DNA of 64,000 nucleotides from positions 2,604,001 through 2,668,000 of the forward strand of contig OZ257145.1 in assembly GCA_965279315.1 (NCBI GenBank), read 5' to 3'. Both the position numbers and the translations under genes were made by a program. This document shows, piece after piece, positions 52,116 to 60,725 of this stretch. Below the pieces are notes generated by a model. The model ran no database searches. It saw nothing but the letters and a program-made list of their open reading frames with translations, and was not told where the DNA came from. The stretch's first letter is position 1, and every line of letters starts with the position of its first letter. The DNA comes from JAPWJZ01 sp965279315. Lineage in GTDB: Bacteria > Pseudomonadota > Alphaproteobacteria > Micavibrionales > UBA2020.

Positions 52116-52766
52116 CAGGCTGGGCTTGTCCAGCTTGCGCGGGCTGTAATCCTTGGGGAAGCTACCGCCGAGGCGCGTGAATTCGTCCTCCGCCTTTTCG
52201 ATCAGCTGCGGTTCGCTGAAATCGGAAAAGTTCTTCATGACGACGCTTTCGGCAGCCGATACCATGTTGCGGGCGATCAGCACATATGACCGAGCGCCGA
52301 AATTGAATATTTCCGTCAGGCGGTAGCCGATATCGGCCTTCGGGCTGATACGGGCGACTTCATCATCCCCCGTCACCAGCCAGCGCGGGCGCAACCCGCC
52401 ATTGGCGATCATGTCGGCGGTTTCGACGGATTTTTCGCGCGCGAGCTCCTGTGCGGTATTGCCGTTCTTATTGACGATCAGGGGATCTGCACCATGTTCC
52501 ATCAGGTAGGCCGCGACAAGGAACTGCCCCGCACGCGCCGCCTCGTGCAATGGCGTAAACTCGCTCGTGTCGGTCACTTTAATGCTGATGCCGCGCTTCA
52601 GCAGGTCTTTGACCATATGCAGATGCCCGCGATAGGCGGCCTTGTGCAGCAGCGTTTCGCCGTTGTCAGCGCGGGAATAAAGGTCGCCGCCGCGATCAAG
52701 CCACGCGGTCAACCCTTGGTAATTCCCGGCATCGAGCGCCGACATCGCTTCGGTTGCGATCCCCAT
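52089..52766 (-). CDS. Ankyrin protein A of the four-gene operon
   Basis: 225 residues. Ankyrin repeats at about residues 30-95 (NGETLLHKAAYRGHLHMVKD, TPLHEAARAGQFLVAAYLME). From about residue 120 it carries the shared C-terminal domain: WLVTGDDEVARISPK, IGYRLTEIFNFGARSYVLIA, AESVVMKNFSDF, ending in LGG. Fewest repeats of the four. Last gene of the operon, start overlapping the preceding stop by one base (TAATG). Confidence 0.85.
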   Translation of the reverse strand: MGIATEAMSALDAGNYQGLTAWLDRGGDLYSRADNGETLLHKAAYRGHLHMVKDLLKRGISIKVTDTSEFTPLHEAARAGQFLVAAYLMEHGADPLIVNKNGNTAQELAREKSVETADMIANGGLRPRWLVTGDDEVARISPKADIGYRLTEIFNFGARSYVLIARNMVSAAESVVMKNFSDFSEPQLIEKAEDEFTRLGGSFPKDYSPRKLDKPSLLSGRRLGG

Positions 52767-53767
52767 TATGCCCCCATGCCGGTTGCGGCACCGGGCAATT
52801 TTTTCTTCACCGAAGACGGCACATGGCCGCCGAGGTTTTCAAGCGCCGTTTGGGCCGCTGCGACCATGCCGCCTTCGGATACGGATGAAAACGCCTTGAT
52901 TGCGCTGCTCTCCGCACCCGTATCAAGGTTGCGGGAAATCTGTGTATATGTGCGTGCGCTGAAATTGAACAGTTCCGTCACGCGGTAACCGACGGCGTTT
53001 TTCGCGGTCACGCGGGCAACTTCGTCATCCGCGACCAGAACCCAGCCGCCAGCGGCGCGGCGCGTATCGGGCGGCGTGCCGGGGCGGTCGCCGCGCAGGA
53101 TGGCGGCAAGGTAAGGATGGTCTTTTTCGGCCAGTGCGGCGGGTGTTTTCAGGTCGTTGTTCGCCAGCGTTTCATCCGCGCCGCGCGCCATCAGCAAAAT
53201 CACGATATCCGCGCGGCCGCTGGCGGCGGCGATATGCAACGGGGTTTTGCCGTCGGCATCCGCGATGTTAATATCGGCGTGGTGATCCAGCATTTTAGTG
53301 ATGATACCCATATTGCCCATTGTGACGGCGGCCTGCAACGGCGTCACGCCCTTGTACGGCGTGTTCACATCGACGCCCTTTTCGATCATTTTCAGGATCG
53401 CATCGGTGCGGTATTTTTCAAAGGCCTTGAACAGCGGCGGCAGGCCCGACAGTGCATGCAGGTTCGGGTCCGCGCCATGGTCGAGCATCCGGACCGACAC
53501 ATCGCCGCGCCACGCCTCCAGCCCCTGCAGCAGCATCGTGCTGCCGGTGCCGAGCCGTTCATTGGGGTTCGCGCCCTGTTCCAGCAGGAATGTCACGATC
53601 TTGTCGCGGTTCATCTTGACCGCCATGTAAAGCGGGCTGGAATAATTTTCGCCATGTACGCTCGCGCCGCGTCCCACCAGTTTCTTCACCGTAGCAAGCT
53701 CGTTCTGGGTGATCGCGGCCATCAGGTCACGGTCGAGACTTTCCGGCGATTTGCGGAAGAAATTCAT
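52766..53767 (-). CDS. Ankyrin protein B of the four-gene operon
   Basis: 333 residues. About six ankyrin repeats (SSPLYMAVKMNRDKIVTFLL, GVTPLQAAVTMGNMGIITKM, GKTPLHIAAASGRADIVILL) then the shared C-terminal domain: GWVLVADDEVARVTAK, VGYRVTELFNFSARTYTQI, AESSAIKAFSSV and ALENLGG. Overlaps protein C by four bases (ATGA). Confidence 0.88.
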   Translation of the reverse strand: MNFFRKSPESLDRDLMAAITQNELATVKKLVGRGASVHGENYSSPLYMAVKMNRDKIVTFLLEQGANPNERLGTGSTMLLQGLEAWRGDVSVRMLDHGADPNLHALSGLPPLFKAFEKYRTDAILKMIEKGVDVNTPYKGVTPLQAAVTMGNMGIITKMLDHHADINIADADGKTPLHIAAASGRADIVILLMARGADETLANNDLKTPAALAEKDHPYLAAILRGDRPGTPPDTRRAAGGWVLVADDEVARVTAKNAVGYRVTELFNFSARTYTQISRNLDTGAESSAIKAFSSVSEGGMVAAAQTALENLGGHVPSSVKKKLPGAATGMGA

Positions 53768-54702
53768 GCTGCGCCCTGTCCCGGTGCGGCAAGTTTTTTC
53801 TTTTCCACAACTGGCGCGGCATCGCCGCCCAGTTGCAGCAGGGCGTTGCGCGCAGCCTCCACCGCCGCGCTGTCGGCCAGTTGCGTGAAGGTTTTCGACG
53901 ACTGGCTTTCGGCGTTGGTTTCAAGGTTGCGGGCGATCTGCGTATAAAGCCCCGCGCTGAAATTGAAAATTTCGGTGACACGGTAGCCGATAGCCGGTTT
54001 GTCGGCCACGCGCGCGACTTCGCTGCCATCGGTCAGTTTCCAGCCGTTAACTTCCGGCGCAGGCATCACGGGCGGAAGAGCTTCGGCCTCCAGCTGCGGC
54101 AAGTTGCCGCGGATCATGTCGGCGATGCGCGGGTATTCCTTCAGCGCCATGTCGGCCGCCGTGTTCATGTTGCTGTTCGGGATATTGCGTCCCGCGCCCG
54201 CATCCAGCAGCAGGCGCACAATTTCGCCAAAACCTTTTGCGGCGGCATAATGCAGCGCGGTGTTGCCGAGTTTGTCACGGGCATCGAGATCCGCGCCGTT
54301 GTCGATCAGCAGCTCCACCGATTTCGGCTGGTTTTCATGCGCGGCATAGATCAGCGCCGTCTGGCTATTGGAATTTTTGGCCTCGATATCCGCACCCATA
54401 TCGACAAGCGCCTGCGCCGCCGCCAGCCGCCGGTCATGCGCAGCCTGTATCAGCGGGTGGTAATCGCTGCTCTCGCGGCCTTCCGTCCTTGCGCCATGTT
54501 CGACAAGCAGGCGGATAACGTCGTCGCGGTTGCCCGTCACGGCCCAGCCGATCATGGTGTTGTAGTCCCAATCCGACGAATAGCTGCCATTGACATCGCC
54601 GCCGTCATGGATGGCGGCCAGTATCTGCTCCGCCGGCTTTCGGTTATACAGGCGGCGGCCGAGGCGCGAGGTGGCGCGGTCTTTTTTGTTAAAGATGCTC
54701 AT
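53764..54702 (-). CDS. Ankyrin protein C of the four-gene operon
   Basis: 312 residues. Ankyrin units such as HPLIQAAHDRRLAAAQALVD, QTALIYAAHENQPKSVELLI and NTALHYAAAKGFGEIVRLLL are followed by the shared domain: GWKLTDGSEVARVADK, IGYRVTEIFNFSAGLYTQI, AESQSSKTFTQL and ALLQLGG. Four-base overlaps on both sides within the operon. Confidence 0.88.
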   Translation of the reverse strand: MSIFNKKDRATSRLGRRLYNRKPAEQILAAIHDGGDVNGSYSSDWDYNTMIGWAVTGNRDDVIRLLVEHGARTEGRESSDYHPLIQAAHDRRLAAAQALVDMGADIEAKNSNSQTALIYAAHENQPKSVELLIDNGADLDARDKLGNTALHYAAAKGFGEIVRLLLDAGAGRNIPNSNMNTAADMALKEYPRIADMIRGNLPQLEAEALPPVMPAPEVNGWKLTDGSEVARVADKPAIGYRVTEIFNFSAGLYTQIARNLETNAESQSSKTFTQLADSAAVEAARNALLQLGGDAAPVVEKKKLAAPGQGAA

Positions 54703-55601
54703 GGCGTTGTGCCGGGTGCGGGCAGTGCGCGTTTTTGCAACCCGTTATCGACCGGCTTGCCGCCCAGTGCCGCCAGCGCATTGCGCGCGGCATCCAGCAC
54801 GGCGCTGTCGCCCAGCTCTCCGAACATCTTGATGGTATGGCTTTCGGCGTTGGTTTTGGTGTTCTGCGCAATGTGGGTGTACATGCGCGTCGTGAAATTG
54901 AATGTTTCGGTCAGGCGGTAATTGATGCCCGCTTTTTCGGTCACGCGCGCGACTTCGTCATCTGCCAGCATTTGCCAGCCTGCTTCCGGTTCGACGCGGG
55001 GCGGCAGGCCGCGGATCATGTCGGCGAGGCGCGGATAATCTTTTTCCGCCACATCGGCGGCGGTGTTCATGCTGGCATTGGTGATGGAGACATCCGCGCC
55101 GTGATCCATCAACAGTTTCGTGATATTGGCATGCCCCGCCTGCGCGACGATATGCAGCGGCGTGTTACCCTGGCTGTTGCGCACGTTAATATCTGCGCCC
55201 CTTTCGGCGAGCATTTGCAGGATATCGCCGAAGCCTAGCTCCGCCGCGTAATGCACCGGCGCTTTGCCGTCGCCGTCAGTCTTGGCAATTTCCGCCCCCG
55301 CCTCGATCAGCAGCTGCGCCATCTCGCGGTTTTTGTGGCTGAGCGCGCGGGTGAGCGCGGTGTAGCTGGTGACGCTTGCATTGTCGCCATTCGCATCTGC
55401 GCCCTTTGCCAGCAGGAAACGCACCATTTCGGTTTCGTTTTCATTGACGGCGCGCGCCAGCGGACGGTATTTGCCTTCGCCCGGCGCATTTTCGACGCTC
55501 GCGCCCTCCACGACCATCTTTTCGACGCGGTCGAGGCGGCCATAACTGATCGCTTCGCGCAGCTTCTTGTTCAGCCTGTCCTGTTTGTTCCAGATGCCCA
55601 T
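54699..55601 (-). CDS. Ankyrin protein D of the four-gene operon
   Basis: 300 residues from MGIWNKQDRLNKKLRE (ATG 55601 with GGAAGACC upstream); the frame is open to 55655 but that Met lacks a site. Ankyrin units (YTALTRALSHKNREMAQLLI, KAPVHYAAELGFGDILQMLA, NTPLHIVAQAGHANITKLLM) and the shared domain: GWQMLADDEVARVTEK, INYRLTETFNFTTRMYTHI, AESHTIKMFGEL and ALAALGG. First gene of the operon, divergent from phhA. Confidence 0.88.
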   Translation of the reverse strand: MGIWNKQDRLNKKLREAISYGRLDRVEKMVVEGASVENAPGEGKYRPLARAVNENETEMVRFLLAKGADANGDNASVTSYTALTRALSHKNREMAQLLIEAGAEIAKTDGDGKAPVHYAAELGFGDILQMLAERGADINVRNSQGNTPLHIVAQAGHANITKLLMDHGADVSITNASMNTAADVAEKDYPRLADMIRGLPPRVEPEAGWQMLADDEVARVTEKAGINYRLTETFNFTTRMYTHIAQNTKTNAESHTIKMFGELGDSAVLDAARNALAALGGKPVDNGLQKRALPAPGTTP

Positions 55602-55768
55602 GGTCTTCCGTCTTGAATAAGCCGCAAGTTTAGTCATAATCTGAACCATAATCAACCTTCGTTATGCCAAATTTTCTGCGTTATGATATAATTATGGTAA
55701 TTATATGCGCTTGTTTTTTGGGGCGGCTCAGCTAAACTGAAGCCCTGAAATCAAAAGGAAAACGTGAC

Positions 55769-56689
55769 ATGGCCAATCCTGTCGAAGATCGCGGCATCGG
55801 CTCCGCGCAGCACTATACCTCGCCCGAGGGCTGGACACCCGGCAACCTCGACTTCTTCACCGTGCCGCAGCGGCAATATACCGAGGACGACCACGCCGTC
55901 TGGCGCACGCTGTATAAACGCCAGAAAGGCATCCTGAAAAACCGCGCCATCGGCATGTTCATGGACAGCCTCTCGACCCTTGGCATCAACGAAGACCGCA
56001 TCCCGTCTTTCGCCGAAGTGAACGAGATTTTGATGAAGCGCACGGGCTGGCAGGTTGTGCCCGTCCCCGGCCTGATACCGGACGAGCCGTTTTTCGAGCT
56101 GCTCGCCAACCGCCGCTTCCCCGCCGGAAACTTTATCCGCAGCAAGGAACAGCTGGATTACATTCAGGAACCCGACGTGTTCCACGACCTGTTCGGTCAT
56201 GTGCCGATTTTGGCAGACCCGACCTTCGGCGATTACATGGCGGAATACGGGCGTGGCGGGTTGAAGGCCGCAAAGCTTGGCCATATCAATAAACTCGCGC
56301 GGCTCTACTGGTACACCGTCGAATTCGGGCTGATCGAGGAACCGGAGGGCTTGCGCATTTATGGCGCAGGCATTTTGTCGTCGCCCACGGAATCCGTCTT
56401 CGCGCTCGACAGCGACTCCCCCCACCGCATCCGTTTCGATGCGAAACGGATTTTGCAGACGCATTACCAGATCGACGATTTCCAGGACAACTACTTCGCC
56501 ATCAACAGCTTCAAGCAGCTGTTCGACGAAACCCAGCCCGACTACACGCCGATCTACAAGGAACTCGACGGCAAGCCGGAATACGAAGCGGGTACCCTGC
56601 TGCCGACGGATGACGCGATCACGAAGGGTACAGGCGTGTATGGGGTTGAGGCGGATAAGAAAAGGGAAGAGCGGAAGAAGAAGGGCTAA
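55769..56689 (+). CDS. phhA: Phenylalanine-4-hydroxylase
   Basis: 306 residues. Pterin- and iron-dependent enzyme that makes tyrosine from phenylalanine. DVFHDLFGHVPILADPTF near residue 136 holds the two His iron ligands, and LYWYTVEFGLIEE near 182 holds the Glu. Bacterial monofunctional length, no regulatory ACT domain. AAAGGAAAAC precedes the ATG. With hppD it makes the upper phenylalanine/tyrosine pathway, but the ankyrin operon lies between them. Confidence 0.96.
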   Translation: MANPVEDRGIGSAQHYTSPEGWTPGNLDFFTVPQRQYTEDDHAVWRTLYKRQKGILKNRAIGMFMDSLSTLGINEDRIPSFAEVNEILMKRTGWQVVPVPGLIPDEPFFELLANRRFPAGNFIRSKEQLDYIQEPDVFHDLFGHVPILADPTFGDYMAEYGRGGLKAAKLGHINKLARLYWYTVEFGLIEEPEGLRIYGAGILSSPTESVFALDSDSPHRIRFDAKRILQTHYQIDDFQDNYFAINSFKQLFDETQPDYTPIYKELDGKPEYEAGTLLPTDDAITKGTGVYGVEADKKREERKKKG

Positions 56690-57016
56690 CCTCCGTTCCT
56701 CGCGTTTTGCCGAAATCAATGAAAACAGGGACATGCCTGCGATAATTTGACAATCGCAGCCGGTCTGGTATGTTTCCCATATGCCGAGTGCAGCTACCAG
56801 GCCGGTTTTATTTGGCTTCTGTTTCCCCGCCTGTTCTACGCACGACCTGCAAAACAGCCAGTAACTTTGTTCCCATCATGGGAACGCGCAGGTTGTATCG
56901 GTGTCGGATTGCAATTACTTTTTCCAATCGTCCTTTATACCCTGTGTCAGCAATGATCGCGCGGCCCCTCTTTCCGAAGAGGCGTTTTGCAGAGCCGTGA
57001 ACAAAGGAGAGTGAAA
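56690..57016. other. Gene-free interval with a hairpin
   Basis: 327 bp without a gene I can support. An 11-bp stem (56760-56770 with 56795-56805, one mismatch) followed by TTTTATTT could end phhA transcription. TTGACA (56747-56752) with TATGTT at 16 bp (56769-56774) overlaps it and may be a promoter. The 3' part leads to the next gene's AAAGGAGAG site. Confidence 0.5.
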
Positions 57017-57487
57017 ATGTCAAAAGCAAAAGATAACCAACCTTCAAAAGATTTCTCGCCGCGCCTGCTGCTACAGAATTTCGATGGCCGGCAGACGGCG
57101 GTGCCGCTGAACGATTCCCTGCGCATGGTTGCGGGTGTCGAGACATGGCCCCTCAAAATGGTGGGTGATATTCGCAGGGCGCAGGACGCTTTAAGAAAGG
57201 ACACGGGAAATACCACCATATTCGTGCCGGGCGGAGGTGGCGGCCCGTTTGTCGTGACGCTGGGCATCAAGAATATTTTCCAGCGCGTTGCCAATGCCCG
57301 CGCGAAGGGCGAGTTTCTGGTCGACCTCGTCGCGCAAAGCGGCTGCGCGGCGCTCGAGGCGAAGGCGCAAAAAACATCGGTAAAGTCAGTTAACAAGACT
57401 TTGCCTACCGGCCCTGCTACCGAGAATACGCCGCGCGTTATCCTCAGCAGATATCCGGGAAGGTTTCCGCCAGGAAACCCGCAATAG
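57017..57487 (+). CDS. Hypothetical protein
   Basis: 156 residues from MSKAKDNQPSKDF (ATG 57017, AAAGGAGAG eleven bases upstream). VETWPLKMVGDIRRAQDAL, IFVPGGGGGPFVVTLGIKN and VDLVAQSGCAALEAKAQ are visible; a Gly5 run near residue 85 is unusual. No membrane helix or family recognised. Ends 2 bp from a convergent gene. Confidence 0.58.
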   Translation: MSKAKDNQPSKDFSPRLLLQNFDGRQTAVPLNDSLRMVAGVETWPLKMVGDIRRAQDALRKDTGNTTIFVPGGGGGPFVVTLGIKNIFQRVANARAKGEFLVDLVAQSGCAALEAKAQKTSVKSVNKTLPTGPATENTPRVILSRYPGRFPPGNPQ

Positions 57488-57489
57488 AA

Positions 57490-58074
57490 TTAGTAAGTAA
57501 CCTGCCGCATCGGCATTTTCTGCGCCTTGTCCCACATGTCGGCGGCGGGAGTTTGGCGGACGAAGGGTTCGTCGTAGAAGACGATCTGCCATGCGGCGGA
57601 TTTCAGTTCTTCGCTCAACTGATTTTTGCCCCAGCCCGTGTAGCCTTTGACAACCTTGTACCATTTCGGTTTGGCGGCGATGAGCTTGTCGATCGCGGGC
57701 TGGCCCTCGACCATGGCGGTGTCGATGTCCTTCATCACGATGCTGTCGGGGGTCAGGACTTCGGTGGAATGGAGCGCGTAAACTTTTTCAGGTTCCATCG
57801 GGCCGCCGATGAAGGTATCGCCGTCTTTGGCGGGCTTGTTGAGGATCAGCCCCATCGCGCCGGATTTGCGGTGCTGCAGGACAAGGATCACGGAATCCTT
57901 CAGGTTTTCCTGCGTCATTTTTGACGTTGACACCAATAATTGGTGATGCGCCGCGGCGGGCGCGTTGTCGAAATGCCCGCCCAGCCACATCAGGAATGCC
58001 GCAGCGGCGAACATCAGGTAGGAATCGTATTTGCCTTCCCGTTTTTTCTTGGGAGCCGCAGCGGTCGTGGTCAT
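57490..58074 (-). CDS. YqgE/AlgH family protein with an N-terminal membrane helix
   Basis: 194 residues. After a basic start a membrane helix (YLMFAAAAFLMWLGGHF, about residues 18-34) precedes the YqgE domain: ESVILVLQHRKSGAMGLILN-like SVILVLQHRKSGAMGLILNK, FIGGPMEPEKVYALHS and GYTGWGKNQLSEEL. The helix is unusual; most family members are soluble. The gene follows a GNAT-like gene by 14 bp, in one operon. Function of the family is not settled. Confidence 0.88.
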   Translation of the reverse strand: MTTTAAAPKKKREGKYDSYLMFAAAAFLMWLGGHFDNAPAAAHHQLLVSTSKMTQENLKDSVILVLQHRKSGAMGLILNKPAKDGDTFIGGPMEPEKVYALHSTEVLTPDSIVMKDIDTAMVEGQPAIDKLIAAKPKWYKVVKGYTGWGKNQLSEELKSAAWQIVFYDEPFVRQTPAADMWDKAQKMPMRQVTY

Positions 58075-58088
58075 GGATGTCCTTTATC

Positions 58089-58823
58089 TCAGGGCGTGAA
58101 TTTGTCGCGGAAAGAAGTTTTCAGGCCATGCGCTGGATTAGGTTGCGCGGGATCGCCGAAATCGAGCTTGGCGATTTTTTCGACCTGTTTGTTCAGCATT
58201 TGCGTCACGATGCATTTGCTGAAATCGAGTTCGAATTGCTCGCCTGTTATCTTGTGCGTCAGCAGCGGGTTGTTTTTCGCATCCAGCAGGTTCTGCGCAA
58301 AATGCGGCATGGATTCAACGCCCAGCTGGAACCAGTCGACCGCGCCGGTGGTGTCGTCGGCGGCCATGGAATCCTCGACCATCTCGCGCAGCTTGTCGGG
58401 GATCGCCCAGGGTGTTGCGCCCTCTTTTTCGAACACATATTTGGAATGCGCGTTGGTCTTCACGATCTCGATGGCAAACCTGTCTTCCGGCGGTTCCAGA
58501 AGGTAGGCGCGCATGATATGTGCGCTCATCAATGTCTTGAACAAACCGATACCGTCGAGCGTCACGCGCACCGACCCGATTTCAGACCATTTGTGAATGT
58601 CTTCGCCTTTGTCGTTCTGCACGACCAGCGGGTAATGAATTGAGGACGCGACGATCTTGCCCTTCTCGTCTTCGATAAGGGTCACTGCGCCGGACGCAAT
58701 GCGTTCCTTCCACAAATCCTCTTCGCGCTTGGCGACGAATTCGTGTTTATTCTCGTTGTAGTAATCGAATATTTTCTGCTCATCCGCAGCATTCGAAAAG
58801 CGGACATATAACTTCTGTACCAT
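58089..58823 (-). CDS. GNAT-like protein
   Basis: 244 residues from ATG 58823, with AAAGG 12 bases upstream; the TTG at 58841 is possible. Start LYVRFSNAADEQKIFDYYNE is typical of GNAT acyltransferases, followed by AVTLIEDEKGKIVASS, LVVQ and IGSVRVTLDGIGLFKTLM in the acetyl-CoA side. The C-terminal ~100 residues are an extra helical part. Acceptor unknown. Upstream of YqgE in the same operon. Confidence 0.7.
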   Translation of the reverse strand: MVQKLYVRFSNAADEQKIFDYYNENKHEFVAKREEDLWKERIASGAVTLIEDEKGKIVASSIHYPLVVQNDKGEDIHKWSEIGSVRVTLDGIGLFKTLMSAHIMRAYLLEPPEDRFAIEIVKTNAHSKYVFEKEGATPWAIPDKLREMVEDSMAADDTTGAVDWFQLGVESMPHFAQNLLDAKNNPLLTHKITGEQFELDFSKCIVTQMLNKQVEKIAKLDFGDPAQPNPAHGLKTSFRDKFTP

Positions 58824-58921
58824 TGCAAAACCTTTGGGCAAACCTTTGAAAATTCTTTTTGTTTCTCTATTGCTGCCGTTATCCTAATATTGTACCAGAG
58901 TTAAAAAGCAGGTCAAAAGCT

Positions 58922-59185
58922 ATGTCATCGGAAAACGTTAAATCGTTGGAACTCGAAGCATTTAAAAGAAAGCTGCAAATGCTTGCTGCACTGCCGCAAA
59001 ATTCGGACACCGAATTTGCCGAAGCCGTGTACACCGCTGTCTCCCGCTTCGGCATTACCGAGACGCAATTCCGCGATACCTTCGGATTGACCAAAGGCGC
59101 AGTGGAACGCTGGACAACGCTGAAAAACCTGCCCCAGCCCGATGTCCGCCCCAAAATCATCGAATGGATTTTGCAGAGTTTATAA
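58922..59185 (+). CDS. Small helix-turn-helix-like protein
   Basis: 87 residues from MSSENVKSLELEAFKRK. FGITETQFRDTFGLTKGAVERWTTL near residues 48-72 (given in outline) has the spacing of a helix-turn-helix, followed by PDVRPKIIEWILQSL. It is 76 bp before the PHA depolymerase gene and may regulate it. Assignment is by pattern. Confidence 0.62.
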   Translation: MSSENVKSLELEAFKRKLQMLAALPQNSDTEFAEAVYTAVSRFGITETQFRDTFGLTKGAVERWTTLKNLPQPDVRPKIIEWILQSL

Positions 59186-59261
59186 GCCCTTAGATTCGAT
59201 GGCTGGACAGGATTTCGATAACGGGCTATGTTTACTTAATCTTAAAAAACTGCAGGTATAA

Positions 59262-60638
59262 GTGGCTCATAAACCGCGTCATAACCCGCTTCTCTACCCC
59301 GCCATCGAGGCGCGACGCCTTGGTTTGAAGGCGACGTTCAACGTGATGTCGGCGGGACTGGAATTCCAGTCCGCCATGGTTCGCATGGCGGAGGCCTTCG
59401 GCACCGCGCCCAAGGCCTATACCGACCTTGCGAAGGACGTCATCAGCGCGTCTAAAAAAATGTCGGAACGTTTTGCGCGCGACTACGCGAAGCCCGAATT
59501 CGATTTACCGCAGACAACCATCAACGGCAAGACTGTGACCGTCACTGAAGAGATCGTGAACGACAAGGCCTTCGGCGCGCTGATCCATTTCAAGCGCGAC
59601 ACCGACCGCAACGACCCCAAGCTGCTGATCGTTGCCCCCATGTCCGGCCACTTCGCGACGCTGCTCCGCGATACCGTGAAGGAAATGCTGCCGAACCATG
59701 ACGTCTATATCACAGACTGGAAAGACGCCAAGGGCGTGCCGCTGTCGGCAGGCGAATTCGGCCTCGATGATTATATCGACTACGTGAAGGATTTTATCAA
59801 GACGGTCGGCAAGGATGCGCATGTGATGGCCGTCTGCCAGCCCACCGTTGCAACGATGGCGGCAGTTGCGTCGCTGGCCGAAGAAAAATCGGAATTCCAG
59901 CCGGCGTCGATGACGCTGATGGCAGGCCCGCTCGATATCCGCGCGGCGGAAACGCAAGTGACGAAGCTTGCGCAGAGCAAGCCGATTGAATGGTTCCAGG
60001 ATAACCTGATCGGCGAAGTATCTTCCAACCATCCGGGCGCAGGCCGCATGGTCTATCCGGGTTTCGTGCAGCTGTTCAGCTTCATGTCGATGAACCCCGA
60101 CAGCCACAACAAGAAACATATCGACCTGTTCAACGACCTCATTCAGGGCAACGCCGAAAAATCAGGCAAGACCAAGAAATTCTATGACGAATATCTTGCC
60201 GTCGCCGACCTGCCCGGGAAGTTCTATTTGGAAACCGTCGAGAAAGTTTTCATCGACCCGCAGCTTGCCAGGGGGACGCTGGAACATCACGGCAAAAAAG
60301 TGAACCCCGCCGCGATCAGGAAAACCGCGCTGTTCACGGTGGAGGGATCGGAAGATGATATCTCCGCCCCGGGCCAGACGACCGTTGCGCATAAACTCGC
60401 ATCCGGCCTGAAACCTGACCAGAAATTTCATCACCTGCAGGAAGGCGTCGGCCATTACGGCACTTTCAGCGGGCGCGGCTGGCGCGAGGGCATCGCGCCG
60501 CGCATCACCGGTTTCATCCGCGATATCGGCCAGAAAAAGGGCATCGATTACACGCCCGCATCGAACGCCATCAAGCCCGAAAAATGGCCTGAGAATGCTG
60601 TGCCACCCGTTTCGAAACCGCCGAAACTGGCTGCTTAA
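59262..60638 (+). CDS. phaZ: Intracellular polyhydroxyalkanoate depolymerase
   Basis: 458 residues, GTG start. The PhaZ nucleophile is a Cys in MAVCQPTVATMAAVA near residue 190, replacing the usual Ser; the acid lies in VEGSEDDISAPGQT near 350 and the His in GVGHYGTFSGRGWRE near 395. Start HNPLLYPAIEARRLGLKATF and FVYITDWKDAKG-like VYITDWKDAKGVPLSAGEF are family signatures. Mobilises stored polyester in the cytoplasm. Confidence 0.92.
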   Translation: MAHKPRHNPLLYPAIEARRLGLKATFNVMSAGLEFQSAMVRMAEAFGTAPKAYTDLAKDVISASKKMSERFARDYAKPEFDLPQTTINGKTVTVTEEIVNDKAFGALIHFKRDTDRNDPKLLIVAPMSGHFATLLRDTVKEMLPNHDVYITDWKDAKGVPLSAGEFGLDDYIDYVKDFIKTVGKDAHVMAVCQPTVATMAAVASLAEEKSEFQPASMTLMAGPLDIRAAETQVTKLAQSKPIEWFQDNLIGEVSSNHPGAGRMVYPGFVQLFSFMSMNPDSHNKKHIDLFNDLIQGNAEKSGKTKKFYDEYLAVADLPGKFYLETVEKVFIDPQLARGTLEHHGKKVNPAAIRKTALFTVEGSEDDISAPGQTTVAHKLASGLKPDQKFHHLQEGVGHYGTFSGRGWREGIAPRITGFIRDIGQKKGIDYTPASNAIKPEKWPENAVPPVSKPPKLAA

Positions 60639-60725
60639 TCAATACCTTGTCTTCGATTTATGCTAATTAAACCCTTTCGGTGATAGAATACGGGTATCAA
60701 AATCACCCGTTCCGGAAGCGTGCAT

